Below are positions 26,466 through 38,722 of a DNA stretch of 64,000 nt, in pieces. The notes beneath the pieces are model-generated. The model worked only from the letters and a program-made list of their open reading frames with translations, was not told the DNA's origin and did not search any database. Source of the DNA: Leptidea sinapis (Eukaryota; Arthropoda; Insecta; Lepidoptera; Pieridae); the NCBI RefSeq assembly GCF_905404315.1, contig NC_066286.1, forward strand, positions 9,183,501-9,247,500, read 5' to 3'. Numbering within the stretch: the stretch's first letter is position 1; each line of letters starts with the position of its first letter. Position numbers and translations under genes: made by a program.

Positions 26466-29400
26466 ATGTTCACCAGTCAGTGAAACACCCCGCCCATGAC
26501 GATACAGTGCAGCACAGCATTAGTGATGTTACGAATATTCATCACTTTAAACATTCGCATCGACATTTGCATTGACAATGTCGATGCATTACGTATTTTA
26601 TTCGGCCAATAGATAGTTAAGTTTTTTTAAAGTTATTTCCAAGCATTCGTATATTCGCATCTTGAAAAAATATGTATCACAACATTCTGAGCGGAATCGC
26701 ATTTGTGCGCGTTAGCTTAAATAATATAAGCTTTTGTGTCGCATTAGCCCAGTAATTTGACTAGCCTTGGCGCCCAAACTAAAACTAAAGCTGTGCATGC
26801 AAAAACACTGTTTAGCAGTAGATAAAGGCGCCGCTGGGTATCACAAATAGCAACAGGTATAAGTTTTATGAGCTATGGTCGATATTTACACTAATTGATA
26901 AAATATTATTACAAAAAAAAAATCGACATTATAAAGCGTCACATTTTGTATGTATCTATATGAATTAAGAACAGATAGCAATAACCTTTAAAAAGAGACA
27001 TCCTAACGTAGATGCCCATTTGTGACAACATTTTAAAATATAATATTACGCAAATAAGGAAAAATCATTATTTATAATGTCTTGGATTTTTGCATCAGAA
27101 TCACCATATTTTTTCTTTATATACTTCCGGGGTCATTTTGTTATACTTTTAAAAATATCACTTCACATACACATTTCTACAGCGAGGAAGCAGTATTGTC
27201 TATGTTTGCGCTCTTTCGCACATGTTATTGGAAGACGTTGGGTTTGCCCAAGGTGGAGGAGTAAGGTAATTCAAAGTAAGGTTTCAAAAAATCTAAATGT
27301 CCTTTATGATTTAAAATTATATTATTCGTTTTATTGTAACCGTTTTACAATAATTAATATATATTAATTGTATTTAAAGTCATCATTATTCATAAATATC
27401 TTGGTCGTAAATTGTACTTTACAATAGTTGTAGGACATGCATTGAATTTACATTTGACATTACATTGAACTTATTTAGATGTGCGAGCGAAAGCGACATA
27501 TTGGCACTACTGTTCTCACAATTAAAAACTATGAGGGCATCCGTGCTTTTAATTTAACAAGTATTGCTTTTATATTATCTATGGCCCCATAATTTCATTG
27601 TATAGGCAAAAAATACACAGTGTATTATCGTTAAAAATTGCGAATTTATTTTAGTACCAATACGCTTATTAATTTAATTTGTTATATTTCGTCCTTGATT
27701 ATGTCTAGTTAATTGAAATATGTATTTAGTTTTACGTGACTGCCATATTGATTTTTTATAGTAGTGATTCCTGATATTATGAATTGAGATAACTTTTTGT
27801 ATGTAAACTAACAATTTTGTATGTATTATAGGTTATGATAAGAATTATTAATTGAATATTTTGAATGGTTCTTACTTTACTGTAGAGGTTTTTGGAATAT
27901 TTTAGGATATAATAGATGATAATGAACACGCCAGAGAGGTTCTGGTGTTTTTGTTACGATATAGTGATTAGCGTAAGTAGGAAATACACTTAAGGCTGTT
28001 TCTACAAAGGGCTTAACCGGTTTCGCCCACATTCATGAATATTATTAATATGCCCAAATAATATGCAAATCGTTATTTTATTCAATAAGATAAACTTTAA
28101 CAGTCTTTGTGACATTCGACATCTAACTTCATTTGAACACTCTGAAGGATTATAAGGATCATAAAACCTTTTTTCAAGTTACCTATTTATTCGAACTGAT
28201 CACTGACCTGTATAAATAACACTGGACAGGCTGTTCCATATGTTAGAGGGCAAATTATTTGTGCCTATTTGAAGCGCCACTCGCGAGCGTCCAGAGAACT
28301 AATTTTGACGTATAATACAAATGGCTGCGAAGGAACGTACAATACTCTGACGTATTTTTGCATTTTGAATTAATTTCTTTCGTTTTCCGTGTCATTTATG
28401 CTTCAAGAATCAACGTTATTAAGAACACATTTTTTTTTTTGTAAATAGTTTCCTACCAACTATCGATGTTTGCTGAGGTTGTCATCACAAGTTTCGGTAC
28501 CGCAGACTCTCGCAACATGGCCAAAATGGCGAATATCAAACAGGCACAAAAGCACTTTAACAGCCGCCAGTGATAAATAGTAGAGGTCAGTGGATCTGAT
28601 AGACAAATTCAAATATTTCTATTCAAAATTTGATGTGATATAAATTATTGAAAGTCAAAAACTACCACCAATTACAAAAAGTATGCCTCAGACCCGAGAA
28701 GAACGGGCGCAAAAAACTCAGTACTTACTTAAATATTTAGACACCGAAACTATAAAGATTGTTTTGGGTTCTAAAAAAAGGTACGGTTAGTTTTGTTCGC
28801 AACCCTGTCGAATGGAATGACAAAACAACATTTTACACCAAATTAATCATAAATTTGTCTGCTAATATCGAAACTAAAATGTTTTTGGATTGTTATAGTC
28901 TAAAAGAAATATTTTAATTCGTAGTACTGGCAAAAGTTTGGGCCCGGGCTAATAGTATCGGTTGCACCACAGTGAAAAATGCCCTTATTCTATTTTATTT
29001 GTATGTATGTATTATTATAAGGTACTTGCAAAAATTAGTGCTTGTTTTTTTATTTTATTTTTTAATACTTTTTTTTTTACCATCGTGATATTGTTTTGTT
29101 TGTATCTTATACAAATCTTTGGTACTTAGGCCACTGTTTACTAGTTAACTATTAGGTTGTAGGATTGGTCGTCTATAGAAAGCTCGTTTCTCTATGGTTT
29201 GCTACAAAATTTCTTATAAATTAATAATTTTACCAATAGATAAATGTCTTGTCCCTGATATTACCAGCTTGATAAATACAATTTCGATATAGGAAATTCG
29301 CGAACGTACGTATTATATTGTATTGTCGAGTATATATTGACAGAAATAGAGAATTCACAATGTGTTTCTTTAATAAAACCTCAAAAAAACAATCTAAAAT

Positions 29401-29944
29401 CATTTTTTAGCGTCATCTTCCATCTTCGATACATATAATATTGTAACGAGTCGGGACTACAGGGTTTTGAAAACACCAGCAATAATGTATTATTCGTCGC
29501 AACATTCATTTACATACTTCTTACAAGGTACCAATAACTCGTTAAACACACTACAGATTACCAATAACACTCTCGCAGTAGCTTTGATCGCTCTAAAATT
29601 AATAAATTAGGCCTCTATAAGAACCGCTCAGGATTATTCTCGAATGATGTCGAACAGTGTTGTAAAGAATAAACAAGTTGTTTTTATAACAGGATGCTAT
29701 GTCATGTTCAACCTCAGTGTGTGAGACATAAGCCCTACACTCCCGTAATTAAGCTGGTAGGTATCCTGTCGAATTTTATGACTGGCGTAAATTGATCTTC
29801 GTAGGTAACAATATTGTAACATTATACTTGTAGAGATCGAGTCTTTTCTATAGACCATTATACATGTAAATTTTAATACTATTTCGGTGTCGACATTTGA
29901 TATTGGATTTTTCTGAAAGAAAAAAAAAACAACAACAATTATGG
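26466..29944. other. Repeat-poor intergenic DNA
   Basis: Apart from a decayed family 3 repeat at about 26690-26860 (reverse) I recognise nothing: no ORF of coding character, no RNA gene, few repeat ends. It could hold an extended POSH 3'UTR or regulatory DNA, but the sequence alone does not show it. Confidence 0.4.
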
Positions 29945-29947
29945 TTA

Positions 29948-30267
29948 GGGGGCGTCCATAAATTACGTGAGGTGTTTTTTTGAATTTTCTGTAGTAAGTA
30001 ACACTTAAATCGATAATATTGTGATTAAAAAAAGGATGTCTACTCTAATTCTGTCGATGGAGAATCATGCGTGGTCTGAAGAACCTATATTGGAACCAAC
30101 TTGTCCATTTGATTAAATGGATCAAAATAGTATATTTTTTTTTGTTGCAATAAGAAAAAAATTGCGTGATATTTGCCGAGATCCCCTCTCTTCAACGTAA
30201 GATTAGATGAGATTTGACTCGACCCCCTCCCCCCCTTAAACATCTCACGTAATTTATGGACGCGCCC
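29948..30267. mobile_element. MITE with TSD TTA and 'cgtccataaattacgtgag' ends
   Basis: Left end GGGGGCGTCCATAAATTACG, right end its reverse complement type (cgtaatttatggacgcgccc). TTA on both sides. 320 bases, non-coding. Confidence 0.8.
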
Positions 30268-30270
30268 TTA

Positions 30271-31414
30271 CTCACTCTATTGAAATGTATGAAATGCTCA
30301 ATATTACTTTCTGTTGTATCTATCTATGTTTATACCTACTTATAGTTTATATTAATCAAATTATTCCGCATGTATTTACTCTTTAATGTTATCTTCGTGT
30401 TTTATACTCATTGTGGAGTTTGAAGAACTGATTTTATTTTTAAGAATAGGTATCTATTTATTTAAATGTGCGTGTTGTGAGATTTTGTTCTTCAAGATGG
30501 CGCTGGTGTTTTGAAAGAGAATCATCTGCTTCAATGGTTTCGGAGTGGTTCTGTTTCGTTAGTTCTAAATTGTCAGTCTGATTTTGATAAGAACTTCACT
30601 TTATTTTTTTAATAGAAGTTTTAAAATACTTTGACACATATTTGTATATACTTAGACCTTTTTATGGAATTGTTAATAATTGTGACAAGTTTTTTAATAG
30701 TAATGAAATTCATTTTATACAATATAATTAGTTCACTTTGAAAGTTGGTAATCGTTTTTACTAACTTAGTAATTAATATCTTGGTTTAAATTTTTCGAAC
30801 ACAAAACTTCACGCCATCATAAAAGTAGTTTAAGGTACGCGTTGATTTGTTCGCAGCGAAAACGCACGCACGGCAGGTTTTGTTTACGGTATATTTTCAT
30901 TAGTACATGTATTTAGTATAGCTTTTCGATAATGACTTATGAAATAACGATCTATTAAATGTTTTCGTTACATTAGCAATTACTAAGAAATATTATTTTC
31001 AGCAAATGTATAAAGTTTTTTATATAGTTAGTTATATAACATCGGGATGTGCCGTGTATGTTATAAATACTGTAGTTATGAAATTTTTATTGATAATGCT
31101 GCTTTATAAGCTGTAATAAATAACTGCGCGGGAGACGACTACAATCGACGCGTACCTTTATAGTTGATATAACTTAGTCATTAGCCGAACAACGAATTCA
31201 ATATTTCAATAATAATGCATGTTAGTTAACGTAATTAGATCAAATGTTATTGATGTTGAAATTTTAAAGTTTGGCGGATATTTTGGACTTTTAAATTTGA
31301 TCGTAGTCGAAAATGAATTATTTAGTTGAAATTATCAGGTCTGATGTAAGGGAACCATATCGATAGAGTTAAAGAGAATTAAATGATTACTTCTGACAAT
31401 TTTTTATTTATATA
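30271..31414. other. Intergenic, nothing recognised
   Basis: AT-rich, no supported gene or repeat end. Confidence 0.45.
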
Positions 31415-31790
31415 CTAGCTGACCCGACCGACGTTGTTCTGTATATAATAAATAAAATAATGTTTTTATATGAATTTGTTAATAATATATCATAACATCT
31501 AAAATTACTTCGTAAAATATGCACCCTGCTGTCGTAATGAAATTGTTTCACAGCAGAACTGTCAAACCGTGCGTCAATAAATTCTCTCATAGAAATTATG
31601 TATTGACACATCAAAGGAAAAACAAATTTGTTGTTTTTATTTAATTGAGCAGCATTTTCCTATTTATTCACCTTTTAAACCTTCTCTGGACTTCCACAAA
31701 TAATTCAAGACTTAAATTTGCCAAATCGGTCCAGCCGTCCTCGAGTTTTAGCGAGACTAACGAACAGCAATTCATTTATATGTATATAGA
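31415..31790 (-). mobile_element. Non-autonomous Helitron, family H1, full length
   Basis: Reverse-strand copy: 5' TCTATATACATATAAATGAA (at the right), 3' gacgttggtcgggtcagCTAG-type end (at the left). About 376 bases; same internal blocks as 17085-17437 ('gagagaatttattgacgcac'). Confidence 0.85.
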
Positions 31791-32194
31791 TATATAAAGT
31801 TGAATTATAATCCTTATTATTTATAGCAGCACTAATGTATGTTCAAGTTATTAGATGTATTTAGGATACTATGAATACGTCTAGGCGAGCAACTCTTTAA
31901 AATATGTATTCTGACAATTAATTGTTCAATTAAAACGAACCTCACCGATTACGATGGTTTTTTCTTAGATCATCTATACTTCTAGATAGATTTCTGTTTG
32001 ACAACCGATAAAAACAGGCCAGGAATATTATTGTAGTGTGCGTGACAAGCTACGTCTTACACTCGCGATTTGTATGACACTTTGTGATAGTGTGCGTGAA
32101 TTGCTCAAAATAGAGGTTAGTTCTAAAATCAATTTTTTCGACGTTTTCACAGCTGTCGTAGTCTATCTCGACAAGTAGTAGTACAAAGGAGAGT

Positions 32195-32390
32195 ACAGTT
32201 CAGCTGATGTTAAGTGATCACCGCAGCTCATACTCACTTTGTAACACCAGAGGAATCACAAGAGTTTGGCCGACCTTATAAAGCGTTGATTAAACGTACA
32301 TTCAAAAACACATTGACGGGCGAGGATCGAACCGGGGCCCCGTGGTGAGAGTCAACGGTCCATTCTATTGCGCCAGCGACACAAATTGTT
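32195..32390 (+). mobile_element. SINE-like repeat, family 4
   Basis: 'gttaagtgatcaccgcagct', 'ggaatcacaagagtttggcc', and 'cgaggatcgaaccggggccc', a B-box-like motif on the reverse strand. Ends at the MITE that starts at 32397. Confidence 0.7.
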
Positions 32391-32396
32391 TTTTAA

Positions 32397-32707
32397 GAGA
32401 CCCCGCAAACTGCAGACTTTCGATCGGCCGATAGTTTGGTCGAGTTCGGCTGTTAAGTGCGCACACTAGACAACTATCGGCCGACAGTTTTAGGGACGAT
32501 TCGCTATTAGTTTTAAATCGGCTATTGATGAGTCTGGCCGACTAAACAATCGGTGGTGTGCGCGTCTATAAGAGCGCTGTACTGATTTAACAGTCGGCCG
32601 ATAGTTTGCGGAAGGTTCAGTTTGAAGGCAATCGTGTACTTTTTTGTCGGCCAATACCGAATCGTTAAACTATCGGCCGATCAAAAGTCTGCAGTTTGCT
32701 GGGTCTC
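32397..32707. mobile_element. MITE with TSD TAA and 'cggccgatagttt' inverted ends
   Basis: Ends GAGACCCCGCAAACTGCAGA and its near reverse complement ctgcagtttgctgggtctc, each followed inward by the palindromic 'atcggccgatagttt'. TAA flanks both sides. 311 bases, with further internal copies of 'cggccgatagttt'. Confidence 0.85.
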
Positions 32708-32914
32708 TAACAATATCACAACGCACTCTTGGCTTATCCCCGACGCATGTCAAGGTACAATGTGTTTGACCAATCTTATTTGTTAACATTATGAATTTAA
32801 GATATTTCGTGTTCACAACGCTGCACATAAAGAGTTCTTATGACTGACGTTTACAAAAACTACATACCTATATACAAATAAAATTTTGGTTTATGGTTCA
32901 CAAATTTTGTATAC

Positions 32915-33240
32915 AAAAATCCCAGAAGTAAGGTATATTACCTTAAAATAACTAATTGTTTACATTTAAAAGAGCGACATCTCAAGTCAATTTCCTAATA
33001 TGCAATTATTGGGATCTGTAAAGTAGATCCTAACGAAGCCACAGCCTGAGAGTTGAACAAGACATACCATGATTTACGATCCATGCGTCACTCGAACGAT
33101 TGGCTCAGTTGGTAAGAGCGCGCGGACGGAACCGGAGTAGCACGGATTCGAGTCCCGCATTGTTCATAAATATTGGTTCCAATTTTAATTTGTATAATTA
33201 ATTCTAGAAGTTTGGGATGTCAGATTAATATAACAAATTG
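32915..33240 (+). mobile_element. tRNA-derived SINE, family 2, longest copy
   Basis: 'cccagaagtaaggtatatta' start, 'aagagcgacatctcaagtca', 'gaagccacagcctgagagtt', head 'gattggctcagttggtaaga' and 'ggattcgagtcccgcattgt', end 'ctagaagtttgggatgtcag'. The 'ctagaagt' block at both ends is a direct repeat within the element. Confidence 0.75.
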
Positions 33241-34665
33241 TTTTTTCCTATATACCAAAAATTTTTCTAAAGTACGGAAGCATTTTCATTTTCCAAAAAA
33301 AGTAACTAAGTAGGTACCTTTACTGTATTATATTCAGATTTCTCCATATTTCAAACAAAGTTCACACTTTGAATGGAATTTTTTCAATATCCACACATTA
33401 TTGAAAGTATTGAAAATATCTTTGGATTATGAAGATTTGGTGTGAGTGCAAAACTTACAGTGTTAACAGTGTTTTTTAATTAAGATGGTTATTAAGAACA
33501 GTAGCGACAAGCGACACCCTAAAAGTAGCGAGCGGTTATTCTATTGAACATTTATTTTTGTTCGTTGGTGGAACTTAAAGACTATGATATTTGTTTCCTT
33601 TATATTGACTAGGTTCTATGAAAATAAATAAATAATTATTAAGTTTGAGCCCCGGATTGAATTCTAATCATACGAAAATAATTAAATTGCATTATATATA
33701 TTATAAACAACAATTTTCGTTCTAAGCGCCATCTTGTGACAATAGCATGACGCAACTACAGCACATTCGAAACGCGTGAGGAACTAAGTAAAAAATATTT
33801 GTGTTAGTTACTGCTGCTCACCACTGTCGCTGTGGTTTACGGCAGTTTCATTCGTAGTATGGGAACTGTCTCTCAATACGTAAGTATCCATTCCTATTCT
33901 GTAATAGAAGTCTTATTTTTGAATTGAAAGGAGTTAATAATGAGTTGATATAATTATTATAACAGGAACGATAAAATATTATAATTAAATAAGATTTAAT
34001 TAAGCGCCATCTACATCAGCAATACAAAACCTATACAATAACTGCACATTAGGGCTTACAGACGTACGTACACATTGAAATAAAAACAACAAAATGTCGA
34101 CTGCAACATTCAAGTTATTGCATAATAGGTCTTTAATCACAGACCTGTCGTCAGGAAATCTTATATACATAAATACTTACATTAAGTACTACAATTACAA
34201 TACGTTATGTTTATTATTAGAAACTTTTAGTATATATTATTATTGGCTTACCACCAACTGAACATTCAATAAGTGGTCGTTGACTTAAATTAGTGATCAA
34301 TTTCTTAAACCAGAGCCAAATAATGTCTTCGAGATTACTTAGAAATAATAATTTCAGGAAAATGAAAACTGCGTAAGTTATATCATTTACGTGTTCGGGA
34401 TTATAATAAATTTGTGAATACTTACATACAAATGGATATATGGAAAATTTTAATATCTTTCTTTAATAGGTTAGTATAATACAAAATAAGTTATGTAAAA
34501 ATGTATATGTATACACATAAAATAAAGATGTTCATACAATCAGGTAATTTTGTTTATTTTTGAGTTTATTTATATAGAATATAATAATATTGTGCAGATG
34601 TTAAATATTTTTCAGTAATTATGATCAAATAGAAAAAAAATCTGTAAATCACGAATAAAAAGGAT
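33241..34665. other. Intergenic, nothing recognised
   Basis: AT-rich DNA without supported features. Confidence 0.45.
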
Positions 34666-34737
34666 CTCCACGGCGGGGAATCGAACCCCGGTCTCCCGCG
34701 TGACAGGCGGGGATACTTACCACTATACTACCGAGGA
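34666..34737 (-). tRNA. tRNA-Asp (anticodon GTC)
   Basis: The reverse strand folds as a full cloverleaf: acceptor tcctcgg / ccgtgga, D arm with tagtggtaagta, anticodon stem CCCGC / GCGGG around loop CTGTCAC (anticodon GTC), T stem CGGGG / CCCCG around TTCGATT. Discriminator G, then TTTTT about 5 bases downstream as a Pol III terminator. There is no intron. Position 4:69 of the acceptor stem is T-T, so it could be a slightly damaged gene copy, although both promoter boxes are intact. Unlike the SINE heads it has no repeat tail. Confidence 0.9.
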
Positions 34738-35117
34738 TTGTGAATACTAAGTTGAAATTATAGATAAGATATAAAGTATTAAAATCCGCTTTATAAAGAT
34801 TTTATCTTAGATTGATCAAACCGAGTAATACTCGGTTACTCCAATGGGTTACTCGGTAAAAGTAATAGTCGGCGCATCTCTATTTTCACTTTGGGATGTA
34901 GTTAACTCCAAACTGTAAAATGGTTCCTCCCATGACAGGCAAGCAGGCAGTCCCCCTGTTTTGAGTATCTGGTTGATTTGTGTATAAGAGTCATAGATAA
35001 TACACTATATACTAGAGATAGATGTGCAACTCATGTTTTTATTTTGTAAAATCAGTGTACCCAGGCCAAGAGATGGCGCTGCGTTATTTTTACGCCTGCG
35101 GCCTACTCGTAGCTCAA

Positions 35118-35500
35118 GAAAGTTAGCCCCCCAGATTTTTTTTTTATTTTTTTTTATTACATCGTTAGTTCGCCATTTGTTCTTGATTGTTCTCTATAAA
35201 CATTTGTTTGTTCTCGTTTTTTTTTTAACTTGCAATTCATTAAAATTGGTTAGGTTAGGTTATGTTAAAACAGTTAAAACAACGCACGAGCCGAGCGTAG
35301 CGTGCCGCGTTAGCGGCCGGCGAGTGCCAGAACCAAATAGTAGGCGTTTCCCCACATTTTTAATTAATTGTTTTTAAATAAACAACAAAAGAACAAACAA
35401 TTATTTATAGCGAACAATTAAGAACAAACTACGAACTAACGATATGCGATATTGAAAATTCAAAAACAGGAAAAAATTTTTTTGGGGGGGCTAAGTTTGA
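35118..35500. mobile_element. Foldback element with 'agttagcccccc' ends
   Basis: Left agttagccccccagattttt and right ttttggggggggctaagttt are inverted, as are inner blocks 'atcgttagttcg' and 'cgaactaacgat' and 'gttcttgattgttc / gaacaattaagaac'. About 380 bases with a GC-rich core ('gccgcgttagcggccggcga'). Confidence 0.6.
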
Positions 35501-35755
35501 TGAGCCATTTACGTAACCACAAATAAATAACAAACTACTCTTCCAATGCAAAATGAAAAAAAAAGTGATTCTTAATAAAATAAAAAAAGTGAGTGGTGAA
35601 ATAATATAATATTTATTATTTCAAAAGTTTATTTCTTTCTAATGTGTTTATTATAATATTTGTATGCCTGTATTTTAGTTGCATTATTATGGTAGATCTT
35701 TATTTTGCCCTTTAGCAATCTGTTGACGTTAGTGCACCAGCTAACTATAATAATA

Positions 35756-38409
35756 TTAATTACTGTATACATTACAAAATTTTGTAGGTACATCTCTTTT
35801 AGGAGTCCTGCAAGAGAATGGTGACAAATCACAAAAAACATTTGCAATTTGCTGTATTGAATTGTTTAAATATTTTTGTTGTAGTTCACCATTTAACTGT
35901 GCTTGGATTATGATGCAAACATCGTCTGCAAACTCGCACAATGCCTCCGATGGATAATTTAGAGACCTTTTCGTGATGTCTCTTTCTAATGTGTAATCTT
36001 TATTACTCGGAGGCACTGTGCTTACTAAACTCATTCGGCAAGTATGGCATTTTTTACCTACTTTTTTAATTATTTTTTTTATTATGTAACCAGTAACATA
36101 TTTTTTTGCCTCTTTACTGGTTGTGTTATTATTAATTAATTCCGATGTTTGCATGAAACCATTTATAACAGAATCCACATTAACAATATAAGTTGGTTCC
36201 GTGCTTGCTTCTTTTTGTCTATAATTTAGCAATTTTTTTAATGGTTTAAACAATGCCTTATTGTTATCTCGTTCACAGTTTGCTCCAAGTGAGTGTCGTG
36301 AAGTTAAATTGTTAACAAGTAATGTTTTAAACGCACATATAAACTGCGAGCATGTTGGAGATGTGTTTCGTATACCATTACTCCTTATATTGCAGAAAAA
36401 AAAATTCTAATGGATCCTGGTTTATATTTCTTGTCAACAGACTACTAATTCCATGTGTTTCATTCAAATAATTGAACATTTCTTTTTAAATATTAATGTT
36501 GGAAATCCACTTTTTTAGAGATGGGACTTGTTCAAATTTTGTTGAAGTTGTCCCATCTCTTAACTTTTTTTCCACTTTAAACTGCATCGACCTCAATACA
36601 GGCAGTGAGTCGTTTCACAGTTTAAAATGTGGCGAGTTAATTTTTAGTGCACTCTTGTATATTTTAGCTGATTTCTGGTAGCTGTGACCGTTGAACGAAT
36701 CAAAAAGTTTATCCATTAGCAGTAAAAAGTCTGCTGTACCCAGACACTCCTTAGGAAGAATATCATGATCTGAAAAGAAACAAAAAATGATTACAAATAA
36801 GTGCTTGTGATTGTATTTTTTTATTAAATACATATAGTTAATCTATGGTAATTTTACAAAAAGATCTGTGCAAACCCAGAGCGAGTGCGAGTCAGACTCA
36901 CGCATCGACGGTACCGGTGCTTTTCATCTTTTTGCACGGTAAATCAAAAAATATTAAAAAATAAAAATCTGTTTTAGAATATACAGGAAAAGAAATATTT
37001 ATATATATGAAAGATATATAACCCCACTTGGTACTTCTTACTTGGAAAATTGAAAACACTAATTACTTATTTGTTCACTAACACATTTTAATTTTATTGT
37101 GTGATGTAATCTACGGTTTTCGGATTTATTCCTTTACTTGTGCTATAAGACCTATCTACCTGCCAAATTTCATGATTCTAGGTAAACGGGAAGTACCTTA
37201 TAACTTTTTGTAACAGACATACAAACAATGAAGTGGTCCTGGGTTCCGATTTTCCTTCTGAGGTACAGAACCTAATAATGTGTTGTAATCTGAAGCTTGT
37301 TAATAAGTACTGCTAAAATTAGAGCTATTAATACTTACTGGCTAAATATCTCATTGTTGCAGACACCCTTTGACTGAATATTTGGGCTGCATTCTTTACC
37401 TTCATTTTAGGTATTTTGTCTTTTATAACATGACTTTCAGTCAGTTTATTTAATAATCTTATATCATCTTCACCTGGATCAGCATTTAGTAGCATTTGTA
37501 AATGCTCCCATTTGGCAATTTTGACTTCCCCGTTTTCAACGAACCTTAAATCCTTTGTAAGGAGATTATTTCTTAAACCCTTAAGGAGGTGAGGGGTGTC
37601 AAATATAGGAAATATTTTTGTTTCATTATATTCAAAACTTAAACTTTTGTATTCTTTCCCTTCAGCTAAATATTTTCTTTTTGTGTCATTTACGAGACTA
37701 TTTATTACATACATATTGGTGGGCGATTGGTCACAAACAGTGGCAATAATCTTCAAACCAGTGCTTTGTACAGCATTTATTGCGTCTTGAACCAGCTTTT
37801 TTAATTCTGCACTCTTTGTTGTACTCTGGCAGAATGTGAAAGATATGGGCTGTTTGTATTTGCATTTCAAACCCTTGACCATAAAAACTAATGCATGGTC
37901 AGCAATTAGTTTAGATTTGTTTGGACCAAAATCTTCAAAACCAATTGTTTTATTATAATATAGGCCCGGACTTAATCCCACTTCATCAAAGATCAGTGTG
38001 CATATTTTTTTTTCTTGAGGTAATTTTTTAACTGTCTTCTTAAGATTTTCAATAATAGAATCATTGATTCCAGGCTTGATAACGATCGTTCTTAATATTT
38101 TCTGTATGGTCCGTTTCGATGGCAGTGCCATGAGTCTTTGCAATAATTTATATGCTTTTTGACTTTGTTTATAAATTGTAAGGCACAAAACTTTTTCTTC
38201 AGTGGAATATCTTCTTTCTTTAGGTCTTATTGAAGCCTTTTCTAATTGCATTTTAGTGAAAATGGCAGCGGCTTCGGGCAGTTTTTTGACAGCTTCCAAA
38301 AAAGCTTTATTTTGTGACAGCTTTGCAGCTTGTTGCACTTTTTGGTTTATAGTTTTGCATTTTTCCTTCAATTTTAACAGATTGACTTTGAATGAATCAA
38401 TTTTTTTTT
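35756..38409 (-). pseudogene. P-element/THAP9-type transposase, decayed, THAP domain missing
   Basis: Exon 1 (38409-37339) reads KVNLLKLKEKCKTINQ, ERRYSTEEKVLCLTIYKQSQ, FDEVGLSPGLYYNKTIGFED, CDQSPTNMYVINSL and FDTPHLLKGLRNNLL: the order of blocks of P-element transposases (RNase-H-like core with Asp residues and GTP-binding insert). A clean intron follows (donor A|gtaagt at 37338, acceptor ttttcag at 36770), then HDILPKECLGTADFLLLMDK. Exon 2 breaks at stops near 36617 and 36495 and at a T-run, then resumes at 36253-35759 with ITGYI-type text (KKYVTGYIIKKIIKK, SALCEFADDV). The N-terminal THAP finger is absent. Dead as a transposase; domestication is not supported given the stops. Confidence 0.8.
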
Positions 38410-38722
38410 TATGAAAATAAGGGATGAGACAAGCAGGACGGTCAGCTGATGGTAATTGATGCGCCCTGCCCATTACAATGCAGTGCCGCTCAGGATTCTT
38501 GAAAAATCCTAAAAATTCCGAGCGGCACTACAACTGCGCTCGTCACCTTGACACATAAGATGTTAAGTCTCATTTGCCCCATAATTTCACTAGCTACGGC
38601 GCCCTTCAGACCGAAACACAGTAATGCTTACACATTACTGCTTCACGGCAGAAATAGGCGCCGTTGTGGTACCCATAATCTAGCCGGCATCCTGTGCGAA
38701 GGAGCCTCCCACTGGTAATATA
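38401..38722 (-). mobile_element. SINE-like repeat, family 3, supplying the ATG of the P-element ORF
   Basis: Reverse copy whose A-run ('cataaaaaaaaaa') abuts the transposase sequence. The reading frame of 37328-38473 starts inside it: the first ~24 residues (MGRAHQLPSADRPACLIPYF...) come from the repeat, and the transposase begins at IDSFKVN. Confidence 0.85.

Noticed and set aside
31408..31614. ORFs MMCQYIISMREFIDARFDSS and its twin at 17263-17460
   Set aside because: They recur because they lie inside short Helitron copies; the Helitrons are too short to code for a protein and the frame is not otherwise conserved.
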